DNA of 64,000 nt. Source: JANOBD01 sp031411495. GTDB lineage: Bacteria; Planctomycetota; Phycisphaerae; Tepidisphaerales; Tepidisphaeraceae. The notes beneath the pieces were generated by a model. It did not search any database, had not been told where the DNA came from, and saw nothing but the letters and a program-made list of their open reading frames with translations. How positions within the stretch are numbered: position 1 is the stretch's first letter; every line of letters starts with the position of its first letter. The stretch spans positions 1 through 64,000 of the forward strand of contig JANOBD010000148.1 of NCBI GenBank assembly GCA_031411495.1, given 5' to 3'. Both the position numbers and the translations under genes were made by a program. This document shows, piece after piece, positions 55,091 to 64,000 of this stretch.

Positions 55091-58000
55091 TCACGATGTC
55101 GTCAACGTGAGGTCGCGGAACTGCGCCGTTGTCGACACGCCCGTCTGGCGGCTGCTGACGGCCATGCCGAGGTACATCGTCGCCGGCAGCGAGAGCGTCA
55201 CGGCGCCGATGAAGGTCCAGCTCGTTCCATCGGTGGATGAATAGCTGGTGAACGTGTTGCCGACGCGGGTGAGGCGAAGGTACGCGTTCGGATACGTCAC
55301 ACTGCCACTGCCCGTGCCGACGCTGGTCCCGCCGGTGCTGGAGCGATAGGACATGCGATCGCTGCCATCCGCACGCGCTTTCACGAAGACGTTTCGCGCG
55401 TTCGAATCGAGCGATGCGCGGGCCATCAGGCCGGCCATCGTCTGGTCGTTCACGTAGCCGAGAGAACTGATGCGGACGCGAATGTCGAAGTCGCCGGTCA
55501 CCTGGCGATAGACGAAGCGGAACTGGTCGCTGGAGTTCCAGATGTCGGTTCCCGAGGCGCTGACGTTGTAGGCGCTGCCGGTCTCGACAGTCTGGGTAAC
55601 ACCGCCCGTCGTGCCGATGTCGGCGCTGGTGAACGGCAGCGCGGCCGGCGTGGTGATGGCGGTCTCGTTGCTGTAGTTCGAGTCGCCGGCGTCGCCGAGC
55701 GCGCGAACGCGATATGAATAGCTGGCGTTGGCGCCGATGCCGCTGTCGGTATAGGTCACCGAGTTGGCGGCGATCACGGCGATCGATGTCCAGGAACCGG
55801 AGCCGGACTTCCGCTCGACCTGGTAGAACGTCTCGTTCGATGCGTTGTCCTGCCAGTTGAGAACGACGCCGTTCGCACCGTTCGACGCGGCAAGTGAGGT
55901 CGGATCGGCCGGCACGCCGTTGGCGAAATTGACGGTCAGCTCGTTCGAAGGCGTCTCGCCCGCCGCGTTCGTCGCGAGTACGCGATAGACGTACGCCTGC
56001 CCGAGCGTAACCGTCGAGTCGGTATAGGAGGTGGAGTGGGCCGCGATGGTTGCGACGGCATTCCACACGTCCGAACCGACGAGCCGGCGTTCGACGCGAT
56101 AGCCGGTGTCGTTTTGTGAGTTGTTGTTCCAGAACAGCAGGACGCGTCCGCCGGTGGTGTCTGCCGAACCGACGAGCGCTGAAGGCGCGGCGGGGGCGAC
56201 GGTCGATTTCTGGTCGATCAGGTCGCGCACCTTGGCGAGTGTCGCCTGTCCGGTTGTCGTCCGCGCGCTCACGGCCATGCCGAAGTAGAGGGTCGACGAA
56301 ATGTTCATGGTCATCTGGTAGACCTGTGTCCAGTTCGACCCGTCCGTACTCGCGAAGCCGGTGAAGAGGTTGCCAACGCGCTGAAGTCGCACCCACGCGT
56401 TGGGGAACGTGAAGTTGACGTTCCCTTGTCCCGCGCTGAGGCCGCCGGTGGTATCACGGTAGTTGAAACGCATGCCGCTGCTGCGGGCGCGCATGTAGAC
56501 GTGGCGCGAGTCGGCATTGAGCGATTCGCGCGCCATCAGGCCGGCCATGGCGCCGACGTCGACCTGGCTGATATCGGTGATGCGCGCCGAGTAATCGAAA
56601 TCCCCGGTGAGCTGGCGATAGACGAAGCGGAACTGGTCGGAATTGCCCCAGATGTCGGTTCCGCCGGCGGAGATGTCGTAGTCGCGGCCGGCGACGATCG
56701 TATTCGTCGAGCCGGCGGGAACGGGGTTGCCGATGTCGGCGCTCTGGTACGTCTGTGCCGAAGGCGTCGTCACACTCGCGACGTTGCTCGCGCCCGATGG
56801 GCCGGCGGCGTTGTACGCGATCACGCGGTAGTTGTAGCTCGTCGACGCGACCACGGAGTAGTCGACATAGAGCGTGATGTTTGTGCCCACACTGTCGATC
56901 TGTGTCCACGCGCCCGAACCGGTCTGACGCTCGATGCGATAGCCGGATTCGTTGCCGGCATTGTCGGTCCAGGAGAGCTTGACGGAGGTTGCGCCCAGCG
57001 CGATGGCCCCGAGCGCGGAGGCCGCGGTCGGCACGGTGAGCGTCGTCGTCAGGCTGTAAGTGTTCGAGAAAGCGCTCGGCCCGCTCGCGTTCTCGGCGCG
57101 GACACGGTACGCGTAGGTCGTACCGGAGGTAAGGCCGCTGTTGCTGAACGTCGTGACGTTGGAAGCGGTGGAACCGACCTGCGACCAGGTTCCATCCGAG
57201 TTCTGCCGCTCGATGATGAAGCCGGTTTCGTTGTTCGAATTGTCGCTCCAGCTCAAGGTCACACTGGTCGCGGTGATCGACGTGCTGGTGAGGCTCGTGG
57301 GCGCGCTCGGCACCGAACCAGAAGCGGGGCGATAGTTATTCGTCACCGCCGGCGCGGATTCGTTGCCGGTGGTGTCGACCGCGGTGATGCGGTAGTAGCT
57401 CGTCGCGGCAACCGGTGCGGAAAGATCGATGTAGTCGCTGCTGGTAAGCAGGCCGCTATTGAGCTTGACGAACGTTCCATCCGGCGATGCGGAACGGTAG
57501 ACGTTGTAGCCGGCGAGATCGGCTTCGGTGTTGTTCAACCAGTTAAGCGAAATGGAGCCGGTCGAACCGACCGATGTCGGATTGCTCGGCGACGCCGGCG
57601 GGGCGATATCGCTGCCGCGAGTGCCGTTGGCCGTCGCGCTCGCACCCTCGGTTCCGTGATAATCGACAGCGCGGAGCTGGTAGTAATAGGTCACGCCCGC
57701 GAGCGCAGACGTGTCGTTGTAGTTCGTGGTGGTAAGCAGCGCGCTGTTCACCTTCGTGTACGTTCCGCCGGCGCTGGTCGAGCGATAGAGATTGTAGCCG
57801 GCGAGGTTGCCCTCGGTGTTGGCGGTCCAGCTGAGCGCGATGCCGGTGCCGCTGGCGGTCAGGCCGATGTTCGCGGGCGCTGACGGGCCGGTCTTCGGGC
57901 GGACGTTGGTCAGGACGTAGATGTTGTCCTGGTAGTCGTAATTGCTGAAGCTCTGCCCGGTGTAATCATGGATCATGATGTACGTGTCGGGGATCAGGTT

Positions 58001-61000
58001 GCCGTTGCGATCCTTCGCCGCGTAGAAGCGCATGGCGTGGCCGCCGTCGTTGACGGGGAAAGCGGCCGAGTTGTAGGCGGTAGTGTTGCGCGAATCGTCC
58101 GACCAATGGCTGTCGACGCGCCAGATAAACGCGCCGCTGCCCGGATTGAACTCACCGTACGCGGGCGTTGACGTCGTGTTGTTCAGGCGCGGGAGGAACG
58201 ACTGCCCATCTGAAGCCAGGTGCTGCATGATGAAGTAGCCGATCGCCGTTCCGCCTTCTTCGAGCCAGCGCGTGTGCGAATTGGTCGTGCTCTTCTGCTG
58301 GTGAAAGGCGGCGAGTTGGCGCTGGCCGACGTTCCTGCCCGGGTCGGCCTTGTACCACGCCGAGCTGAGAATCTCTTCCCCCGCGCGAATCGCCTGGCCG
58401 CCAGTGTTCACGGTGCCGAGATTCACGCTGTACCCGAACGCCGCCAACACGGTCGCTGCGGTTGGTTCCTGGCTGGTGCCGTTGGGCGCGTTTTCCGAGT
58501 AGCTCTGCCAAAGGCCCGAAAGCTGCACGGTCTTGGTCGCTTCGTCGGAGTCGTTGGTGCTGAGCGTGAGCGTGGCGCTGCGGATTTCGTTGCCCAGCCC
58601 GGTACGGTCGTAGACGAACTTCACGACGATGTCGCGCGTCTGCCCCGGCGTAAGCGTGAACGCGCCGCCGCCGGACTCGACGATGAAGTCGGCATTGCTG
58701 ACTGCCACGTTCGACACCACCAGATCCTGGCTGCCGGTATTGATGATGCGCAGCGTGGAGCGCTCGTGGACGGTGTTCGGGATGTAGTTGTTGGTCGCAT
58801 CGTATGTCTGGATGTCGCGGATGCGATTGAAGACGAGCCGATCGCTGAATGGGACGGCGTCATTATTGATGATGCCGAGTTCCGGTCCCGCGGCGGCCGG
58901 CGTCACGTTGCGGATGATGCCGACGATGTCGTTCTGGTCGAACGCGACCTCGTACTCTTCAAACGTGAAGACATACGCGTTCGCGACGACGCTGCCGTCC
59001 GGGTTCTTGAGCGGATAGAAGCGGATCTTCTGCTGTCGCGCCGTGTTGGTGTCCCAGGTGTTGAGCACTTTTTCGCTCGCCACCACGCGGCCTGCGAATG
59101 CGGGGAACTCGCCATAAAGCCCGAACGCGCCGCTCGGCGTGAAGCTGAGTGATCCGGTCGTCGTCGGGCGGATGCGCTGGGCGGAGGATTGACCGACGGT
59201 GAACAATTGCGTGCGATCCGCGATGTTTCCGGGCGTGTAGTAGCCGAAGCGCGAACTCGGGCTGACGCTGTTGGCGAAGTTGGCGAGCACTTCAATGCTC
59301 ACCGGCCCGGCGCCCGCGGCGCGGAGCTGCTGAATCATCACTTCGTCAGCCGAAGTCGGCGGCGAGGGGATGTCGGTGGTATCCGGCGTCGGGTCGCCGA
59401 CATTGAGCGGAATCTGGTAGAGATCGAGGATGCGCTGCAGCGACGGCTCGAGGCTCCCGCCTTCGCCGGCCGTGCCCAGGCCACGCAGGGTGATGACCGT
59501 CGCCGGTGAATCCGGGTCGTTGCTGTTGATCGTAAGCGTGCCGGTACGGATGCCGATCGCGTTCGCGGTGAAGGCGATCGGGATGTCGAGGAATGCGCCG
59601 GGCTCGATGCTCGTTGGCGTGGTGATGGTTGATCCGAGCGCGAACTCGCTGCTGTTGGCGCCGCCGAACACGAGGCTCGTGATGCTGAGCGAAGCGACGC
59701 CGGTGTTGGTGATGCGAACCGACTGTGCCGGGCTCGCGCCCCATCCGTTGGATGCGCCCGCATAGATATCGGAGAAGTAGAGCGATGAAACGCTCGCCGA
59801 CACATTCGGCACCTGCGCGTCCACGCCCGTGGTGAATGACGCCGTGTACGGCTGGAACGCCGCGCCGCTCGTGTCCTGAAGCGCGCTGGTGACTTCGAAG
59901 GTGTAGGTCGTATTGGCGTCGAGTTGCCCGTTGGGCGTCAGGACGATCGTGTCGCCGTTGGAGGCGATCGAAAGCGTCGCGCTCACCGTGGAGTTAATGC
60001 TCGACTGGTACAGGCGGACGCTCGAGCTGTTGAGTGTCGACGCGTTTACGGCGCGGCCGCTCGACGGCCAGCTGATCGCGGCACGGACCTGCGTGTTCCG
60101 GCTCACGCCAATCGCATTTACCGGGATGTTCTGCAGCCCGCTCACCGACGGCCGCGAAACGATCGGCGTGCCTGCATTGATCGCGAAAAAGTCGAACGTC
60201 GCGGTGATGGGCCCCACATCGTTCTTGTGTGCGGCGATCAATCCGGCGCGGCTGGTCGCGTTGAAGAATGTCGAGCGTTTCTCCGGCGCGATGGTGATAT
60301 CGAACGAGACCTTCGTGAACGCGCCGCTGTCGTTGTTGACACGGTAGTACGCGTTCACCTTGCCGGTCGCGGCATCGCCGACGAGTTTCAGGTCGAGTGT
60401 GTTGATCGATGCGAAGCTGCCGATGCCGGTCTGCGCGTTGGTGCCGTTGCGGGTCGAGCTCACGCCACCGGTCGAGTTGCTGAACTCGTCTTCAAAGCCA
60501 AGGTACTGCCCGTTCCAGTTGCGATAGGCGACGAGCTTGACGTAGTTGTCCTGGTCGGCGCCGAAGTAGATGCCGGCCTGCTCGAAACGGTCATTGATAT
60601 TGGTGAGCGGCCCGATCAGGCGGGTCTCGATGGTGAAGCCGGACTGGTTGCCGTCGAATTGTGTTTCGAGCGCGTTGACCTGGGAGTTGTCCACGCCGCC
60701 GTTGGAGCCGGCGACGCTCGAACCGACAGTTGTGATCTTCAAGGTGCCGGCTGAGGTATCCAGGTCGATCTTCGACGGCTGGTACTCGTTTCCGTTCTTG
60801 TTCGTCTGGACGCGCGTCAGGCCGGTGCCTTGGCCGTCTTTGTCGAGAATCGAATCCGAGACCGACCGGTTGAAGTCGAGCCGGAACGGCAAGGATTGGA
60901 CGGCATTGGCTGAAAGGTGCTGACGGTGCTCAAGCCCCTCGAGGATCGGCTTCCAGGCCTTGCCGAGCAGGATTCCAGTTGGCGTCGCGTTTTCGTTCAC

Positions 61001-61006
61001 AAGCAT
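55091..61006 (-). CDS. Very large LEPR-motif surface protein with beta-sandwich and FN3 repeats
   Basis: ATG 61006 follows GGGAGA; 1971 residues. The N-terminus has WKPILEGLEHRQHLSANA, a LEPR-like motif. In order: a concanavalin-like (DUF1349/LamG) domain (about 30-270), an Ig-like Big_5 domain (about 285-390), choice-of-anchor-D type domains (TNTGVAS-like, about 405-510 and 740-850), a region with YNYDYQDNIYV-like motif, at least six fibronectin type III repeats (from about 1070; for example YYYQLRAVDYHG, YAYRVRAENASG, YVYRVLATNAAG), and two copies of a DUF1349-like beta-sandwich near the end (GTDIWGNSDQFRFVYRQLTG and GTDIWNSSDQFRFVYRQVTG). Extracellular adhesion or glycan binding is inferred. 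Confidence 0.88.
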   Translation of the reverse strand: MLVNENATPTGILLGKAWKPILEGLEHRQHLSANAVQSLPFRLDFNRSVSDSILDKDGQGTGLTRVQTNKNGNEYQPSKIDLDTSAGTLKITTVGSSVAGSNGGVDNSQVNALETQFDGNQSGFTIETRLIGPLTNINDRFEQAGIYFGADQDNYVKLVAYRNWNGQYLGFEDEFSNSTGGVSSTRNGTNAQTGIGSFASINTLDLKLVGDAATGKVNAYYRVNNDSGAFTKVSFDITIAPEKRSTFFNATSRAGLIAAHKNDVGPITATFDFFAINAGTPIVSRPSVSGLQNIPVNAIGVSRNTQVRAAISWPSSGRAVNASTLNSSSVRLYQSSINSTVSATLSIASNGDTIVLTPNGQLDANTTYTFEVTSALQDTSGAAFQPYTASFTTGVDAQVPNVSASVSSLYFSDIYAGASNGWGASPAQSVRITNTGVASLSITSLVFGGANSSEFALGSTITTPTSIEPGAFLDIPIAFTANAIGIRTGTLTINSNDPDSPATVITLRGLGTAGEGGSLEPSLQRILDLYQIPLNVGDPTPDTTDIPSPPTSADEVMIQQLRAAGAGPVSIEVLANFANSVSPSSRFGYYTPGNIADRTQLFTVGQSSAQRIRPTTTGSLSFTPSGAFGLYGEFPAFAGRVVASEKVLNTWDTNTARQQKIRFYPLKNPDGSVVANAYVFTFEEYEVAFDQNDIVGIIRNVTPAAAGPELGIINNDAVPFSDRLVFNRIRDIQTYDATNNYIPNTVHERSTLRIINTGSQDLVVSNVAVSNADFIVESGGGAFTLTPGQTRDIVVKFVYDRTGLGNEIRSATLTLSTNDSDEATKTVQLSGLWQSYSENAPNGTSQEPTAATVLAAFGYSVNLGTVNTGGQAIRAGEEILSSAWYKADPGRNVGQRQLAAFHQQKSTTNSHTRWLEEGGTAIGYFIMQHLASDGQSFLPRLNNTTSTPAYGEFNPGSGAFIWRVDSHWSDDSRNTTAYNSAAFPVNDGGHAMRFYAAKDRNGNLIPDTYIMIHDYTGQSFSNYDYQDNIYVLTNVRPKTGPSAPANIGLTASGTGIALSWTANTEGNLAGYNLYRSTSAGGTYTKVNSALLTTTNYNDTSALAGVTYYYQLRAVDYHGTEGASATANGTRGSDIAPPASPSNPTSVGSTGSISLNWLNNTEADLAGYNVYRSASPDGTFVKLNSGLLTSSDYIDLSAPVAATSYYRITAVDTTGNESAPAVTNNYRPASGSVPSAPTSLTSTSITATSVTLSWSDNSNNETGFIIERQNSDGTWSQVGSTASNVTTFSNSGLTSGTTYAYRVRAENASGPSAFSNTYSLTTTLTVPTAASALGAIALGATSVKLSWTDNAGNESGYRIERQTGSGAWTQIDSVGTNITLYVDYSVVASTSYNYRVIAYNAAGPSGASNVASVTTPSAQTYQSADIGNPVPAGSTNTIVAGRDYDISAGGTDIWGNSDQFRFVYRQLTGDFDYSARITDISQVDVGAMAGLMARESLNADSRHVYMRARSSGMRFNYRDTTGGLSAGQGNVNFTFPNAWVRLQRVGNLFTGFASTDGSNWTQVYQMTMNISSTLYFGMAVSARTTTGQATLAKVRDLIDQKSTVAPAAPSALVGSADTTGGRVLLFWNNNSQNDTGYRVERRLVGSDVWNAVATIAAHSTSYTDSTVTLGQAYVYRVLATNAAGETPSNELTVNFANGVPADPTSLAASNGANGVVLNWQDNASNETFYQVERKSGSGSWTSIAVIAANSVTYTDSGIGANASYSYRVRALGDAGDSNYSNETAITTPAALPFTSADIGTTGGVTQTVETGSAYNVSASGTDIWNSSDQFRFVYRQVTGDFDIRVRISSLGYVNDQTMAGLMARASLDSNARNVFVKARADGSDRMSYRSSTGGTSVGTGSGSVTYPNAYLRLTRVGNTFTSYSSTDGTSWTFIGAVTLSLPATMYLGMAVSSRQTGVSTTAQFRDLTLTTS

Positions 61007-61420
61007 TCTCCCAGGGTCTGACCGATGGTGCTGTTCAAGTTGAAAATCGGCCGCAGGAGACCGAGAAATCACGTCCATTTGTCCCAGTAAGACGACACAC
61101 CGCCGCGCCGGATTACGGAAGGCCGATTTGGCGCGGCTGTAAGGGCCCGCAGGGTGAATTACGATTCATGCTGCTCCTGAGCCAATGTGACGCGGTTTAT
61201 CAGTCCGCGGTCGTCGGTTCTGATAATCTGCACCGGTTTGCATGCCACAAGGCACGTCGTACCTTGAAACTTCGGCCGGAACGCTGGCATCAGGGCAAAG
61301 TCGAATTGTCGTCCTTGTAAGCGATGGATAGATTGGCAGTTGAAGCGATTGCAGAAAGCGATCGCGGTGCGAACCGGAGCGGGCGAAGAAGACGATCCCG
61401 GCGAAGTGAAAAGAGAAACC

Positions 61421-61873
61421 ATGCAAGTTCAACTGGTCATGTTCCGGGACGGCGGCGATCACCGGCCGTTCGTTTTGCGAAAAGAATCCACGGTCATCGG
61501 CCGGCGCGAAGACTGCGACCTGCGCATCGCCGTCGGCGACGTGTCGCGCAAACATTGCCGACTGATCCTCGGTCCAGATAGCGTGGAAATTGAGGATCTC
61601 GGCTCCAGCAACGGCACCTTCGTCAACGGAACCAAGATCCAGCGTTCGCCAGTCAACGCCGGCGACACCATCCAGATCGGGCCGGTCGTTTTCGTCATCC
61701 AGGTCGACGGCCAGCCCGCCGTCGCCGAAGCGACGCCCAAGACCAAATCCTCCTCCAAATCTCCCGCAGCCGCCGTCGACGACGAGATCGAGATCGACGA
61801 ACTCGACATCCTCAACGACAGCGGTGGCGATTCGAACATCGACCTGATCGACATCGATTCTCCGAAGGCCTGA
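61421..61873 (+). CDS. FHA-domain protein with acidic tail
   Basis: From ATG 61421 the product is 150 residues. The FHA domain (about 18-95) keeps STVIGRREDCDLRI (phosphothreonine-binding Arg), VSRKHCRLILG (Ser/His loop) and LGSSNGTFVNGTKI. A Lys/Ser/Ala linker and a strongly acidic tail (DDEIEIDELDILNDSGGD) follow. FHA domains bind phosphothreonine peptides, often from Ser/Thr kinases; no kinase is in the window. An HtrA-like protease gene follows about 100 bp downstream. Confidence 0.92.
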   Translation: MQVQLVMFRDGGDHRPFVLRKESTVIGRREDCDLRIAVGDVSRKHCRLILGPDSVEIEDLGSSNGTFVNGTKIQRSPVNAGDTIQIGPVVFVIQVDGQPAVAEATPKTKSSSKSPAAAVDDEIEIDELDILNDSGGDSNIDLIDIDSPKA

Positions 61874-61970
61874 TCGCCATCTCGCAATCCAGCACTGCCA
61901 TCCGGACGTTTCGATAGCCATCTAAGTGTCGAATGGACTTTGCCCGCGCGGGCTTCCTATCGTTGTTGCG

Positions 61971-63011
61971 ATGAAAGGAAGACCCTACGTGACACCACAC
62001 ATACAGTTGGTTTCTGATTCGACCGGCCCCGCGCAGGTTCCTGCGCCGGGCGAGAAGGGCGAAGGGCCGTTGCTCGATGCGTACTCCAGCGCGATCGTCG
62101 GCGCGGTGGACAAGGTCGGGCCCAGCGTGGTCAACATCGACGTCCGCAGCCGGCGCGGGCCGGATGCTGTCGGCGAGCGCCGCGGGAGCGGCAGCGGGTT
62201 CATCGTCTCGCCGGACGGATTTGCCATCACCAACAGCCACGTCGTGAGCGGCGCGACCCGAATCGATGTGGGTTTGTCCGACGGCACGCGGCTTCGCGCA
62301 TCGCTGATCGGAGACGACCCGGATACCGATCTCGCCGTCATCCGCATCGACTCCCGCAAGCCGCTGCCGCATGCCCAGGTCGGCGAGAGCCGGCGACTGC
62401 GCGTCGGACAGATCGCCATCGCCATCGGCAACCCCTACGGCTTCAACACGACGGTGACGACCGGAGTCATCAGCGCGACCGGTCGGTCGATGCGCTCCCG
62501 TACCGGCCGGCTCATCGACAACATTCTCCAGACCGATGCGGCGCTCAATCCCGGCAATAGCGGCGGCCCGCTCGTCGATTCCGCTGGCAAAGTGATCGGC
62601 GTGAATACGGCCGTCGTCCTGCCGGCACAGGGCATCTGCTTCGCCATCCCGATCGACACCGCAAGCTGGATCGCCGGCAAACTCATCCGCGACGGCAAGA
62701 TCAGCCGCAGCCGGATCGGCATCGCCGGCCAGACCGTCCCGCTGCCGCTGCAGATGCGGCGATACTTCGAGCTGCTCGGCGAAACCGGTGTGATGGTTGC
62801 CGGCACCGAGCCGGATGGGCCCGCGCATCGCGCCGGCATCGAGGAAGGAGACGTCATCGTCGAACTCGACGACCAGCGGATCCTGAGCATCGACGATCTG
62901 CAGCGCGAGTTCACCGAAGAGCGGGCGGGCCAGCGAATGCGCGTCGGCATCATCCGTCATCAGGAAAAGCTCGAATTGACGGTGATCCCGGAGTCGACTT
63001 CCAATGCGTGA
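61971..63011 (+). CDS. HtrA/DegP-like trypsin-family serine protease with PDZ domain
   Basis: From ATG 61971 the product is 346 residues; a GTG at 61989 with AAGGAAG upstream may be the real start. The trypsin-like domain (about 35-240) has all three catalytic residues: His in ITNSHVVSG, Asp in DPDTDLAVIRID, Ser in LNPGNSGGPLVDS. The substrate loop AIAIGNPYGFNTTVTTGVIS and GKVIGVNTAVVLPAQGICFA are standard. One PDZ domain follows (about 260-340; GVMVAGTEPDGPAHRAGIEE). No signal peptide or membrane anchor is seen at the N-terminus, unlike most DegP/DegS, so it may act in the cytoplasm or be exported by an atypical route. Confidence 0.93.
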   Translation: MKGRPYVTPHIQLVSDSTGPAQVPAPGEKGEGPLLDAYSSAIVGAVDKVGPSVVNIDVRSRRGPDAVGERRGSGSGFIVSPDGFAITNSHVVSGATRIDVGLSDGTRLRASLIGDDPDTDLAVIRIDSRKPLPHAQVGESRRLRVGQIAIAIGNPYGFNTTVTTGVISATGRSMRSRTGRLIDNILQTDAALNPGNSGGPLVDSAGKVIGVNTAVVLPAQGICFAIPIDTASWIAGKLIRDGKISRSRIGIAGQTVPLPLQMRRYFELLGETGVMVAGTEPDGPAHRAGIEEGDVIVELDDQRILSIDDLQREFTEERAGQRMRVGIIRHQEKLELTVIPESTSNA

Positions 63012-63105
63012 GCGCAACATCTGATTCGCGGGCGCCGCTCGGCTTCCACGCGAGCCTAGCGGAACCGTTCGCGTGCATCGGGTGGTCTGTTATGATCGGA
63101 ATCAC

Positions 63106-63414
63106 ATGACCCCGGAACAGTTCCACCGCGTCTCCAAGGCGCTCGCCGTTCCGCAGCGGTTTGCGCTACTCGAACGCCTCTCGGCATCGCGCGAAGTGGC
63201 ATGCCAGGAACTGGTTGAAGCGTTCCCGGTCACGCAGGCGACGATTTCACATCATATGAAAGAACTGCACTACGCGGGTCTCATCACCAGCCGTAGAGAC
63301 GGGAAGTGCATGCATTTTGCGGTCGATCGCGCGGTGATGCGCGCATATCAGGCGGAACTGGCGCGCCGACTCGGGCCGCTTCGAAAGTCGACGAAGAAGC
63401 GGGCGTCGGCCTAA
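63106..63414 (+). CDS. ArsR-family winged helix-turn-helix regulator
   Basis: From ATG 63106 the product is 102 residues with an ArsR/SmtB-type winged helix (RVSKALAVPQRFALLERLSA, ELVEAFPVTQATISHHMKEL, AGLITSRRDGKCMHFAV). It lacks the Cys-x-Cys metal-binding motif of ArsR proper; Cys residues are present only at about 34 and 78, so the effector is unknown. It is 55 bp upstream of the metallo-beta-lactamase-fold gene and probably regulates it. Confidence 0.88.
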   Translation: MTPEQFHRVSKALAVPQRFALLERLSASREVACQELVEAFPVTQATISHHMKELHYAGLITSRRDGKCMHFAVDRAVMRAYQAELARRLGPLRKSTKKRASA

Positions 63415-63469
63415 GCTTTGTCTCGCTTGACTCAGTCAAACACATCGTTCTTCTCAAAGAGGTGACTGG

Positions 63470-64000
63470 ATGAAGGAAGAAACTCTCTCTCGCAATGTCG
63501 TTTCGCGTCGCGATTCATTCCGCCTGTTCGGCCTGGTCGGGATCAGCGCCATGTTCGGCTCGGCTGCGACGCTTCGTGCTGATGATGCACCAGCGACAAA
63601 AGAGTCCTCTGATCTGCAAGGCGCCAGCTACTACAAAGAGAAACTCGGCGACGTCGAGCTCTTCCTGATCTCCGACGGCGGCTTCCCGATGGACACCGCG
63701 ACGCTCTTTGGCGAAGTGCCTGCCGCCGACATGGAAACGGCAAAGCAATCGATGTTCGTCACCACGCCTGCCGTGCCCGGCCACGTGAACGCGATGCTCG
63801 TGAAAGAAGGATCGAACCTGATCCTGATCGACACCGGCTGCGGAAACCTTTTCGGGCCCACGACCGGTTTCCTGCCTCGAAATCTCAAGCGCGCGGGATT
63901 TGATCCCGGACAGATCACCCACGTCGTGATCACGCACGCGCATCCGGACCACATCGGCGGGTTGGTGACCCCGGACAACAAGCTCGCGTTTCCGAACGCC
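63470..64000 (+). CDS. Exported metallo-beta-lactamase-fold hydrolase, N-terminal part (cut by window edge)
   Basis: ATG 63470 follows AAGAGGTGACTGG. The frame is open to the end of the window (about 177 residues). The N-terminus has a Tat-like signal (SRRDSFRLFGLVGISAMFGS) followed by a mature part with ELFLISDGGFPMD, NLILIDTGCGNLFGPTTGFL and the zinc-binding motif THAHPDHIGGL. The H-x-H-x-D-H signature shows the MBL fold. The remaining metal ligands lie outside the window, so substrate class (lactonase, thiolesterase, other) cannot be assigned. An ArsR-type regulator sits just upstream. Confidence 0.9.
   Translation, partial: MKEETLSRNVVSRRDSFRLFGLVGISAMFGSAATLRADDAPATKESSDLQGASYYKEKLGDVELFLISDGGFPMDTATLFGEVPAADMETAKQSMFVTTPAVPGHVNAMLVKEGSNLILIDTGCGNLFGPTTGFLPRNLKRAGFDPGQITHVVITHAHPDHIGGLVTPDNKLAFPNA

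Noticed and set aside
63428..63440. Small TTGACTCAGTCAA palindrome between the ArsR and metallo-beta-lactamase genes
   Set aside because: It could be an operator for the ArsR protein, but the palindrome is very short, has no partner site upstream of the ArsR gene that I can see, and could occur by chance.

Overview
The window looks like chromosomal DNA of a high-GC planctomycete, most likely class Phycisphaerae. The evidence is the PVC-superphylum small basic protein (26147-26485), two very different surface proteins that start with a planctomycete LEPR-type motif (29382-31055 and 55091-61006), two PEP-CTERM proteins, Thr/Pro/Gln-rich 'TQPTSRP' tails, frequent GTG/TTG starts and weak Shine-Dalgarno sites. 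No tRNA, rRNA, CRISPR array, prophage or transposase gene was seen.

Layout. 1-8 kb: lon (cut by the left edge), a small heat-shock protein, a TPR membrane protein, tspO, ispG with a Uma2-type gene 9 bp downstream, a secreted protein, and a PolX polymerase/PHP protein. 8-11 kb: a galU-type pyrophosphorylase beside a plant-like glucuronokinase (a possible two-step salvage route to UDP-glucuronate) and an SGNH-hydrolase lipoprotein. 11-17 kb: small or unrecognised genes, gene-poor DNA, a PEP-CTERM protein and a beta-propeller-like secreted protein. 17-22 kb: nrdJ, a B12-dependent ribonucleotide reductase interrupted by a 366-residue intein placed directly before the thiyl-radical cysteine. 22-25 kb: a run of four small lipoproteins, two of them clear paralogues. 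25-29 kb: dcd, the PVC small basic protein, an aminotransferase carrying an in-frame palindromic insertion, and DAHP synthase. 29-36 kb: a LEPR/SdrD-like surface protein, a Bax-inhibitor-1 protein, ftsY, an ABC-2 permease, a DUF1444 protein and an ACT-domain protein. 36-46 kb: an aldo/keto reductase, two GHL10-type secreted proteins, a NagB-deacetylase fusion, a Gfo/Idh oxidoreductase, a GntR/LacI hybrid regulator and an FAD oxidoreductase, together suggesting a (amino)sugar-utilisation locus. 46-54 kb: type IV pilus operon pilM-N-O-(P)-B-T-C. 54-64 kb: hemW, a 1971-residue surface protein, an FHA protein, an HtrA-like protease, an ArsR regulator and a Tat-type metallo-beta-lactamase-fold protein cut by the right edge.

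The most unusual signal is the number of palindromic elements. One family occurs three times: inside nrdJ, inside the aminotransferase gene, and filling the whole pilT-pilC gap. In both genes it is translated in the same frame (a SAVGG-RSA arm, then a TADR-P-T-D arm), which recalls the Rickettsia palindromic elements that insert into coding sequence. Other inverted repeats lie at about 8.0, 9.15, 15.8, 17.24, 26.55 and 27.9-28.2 kb.
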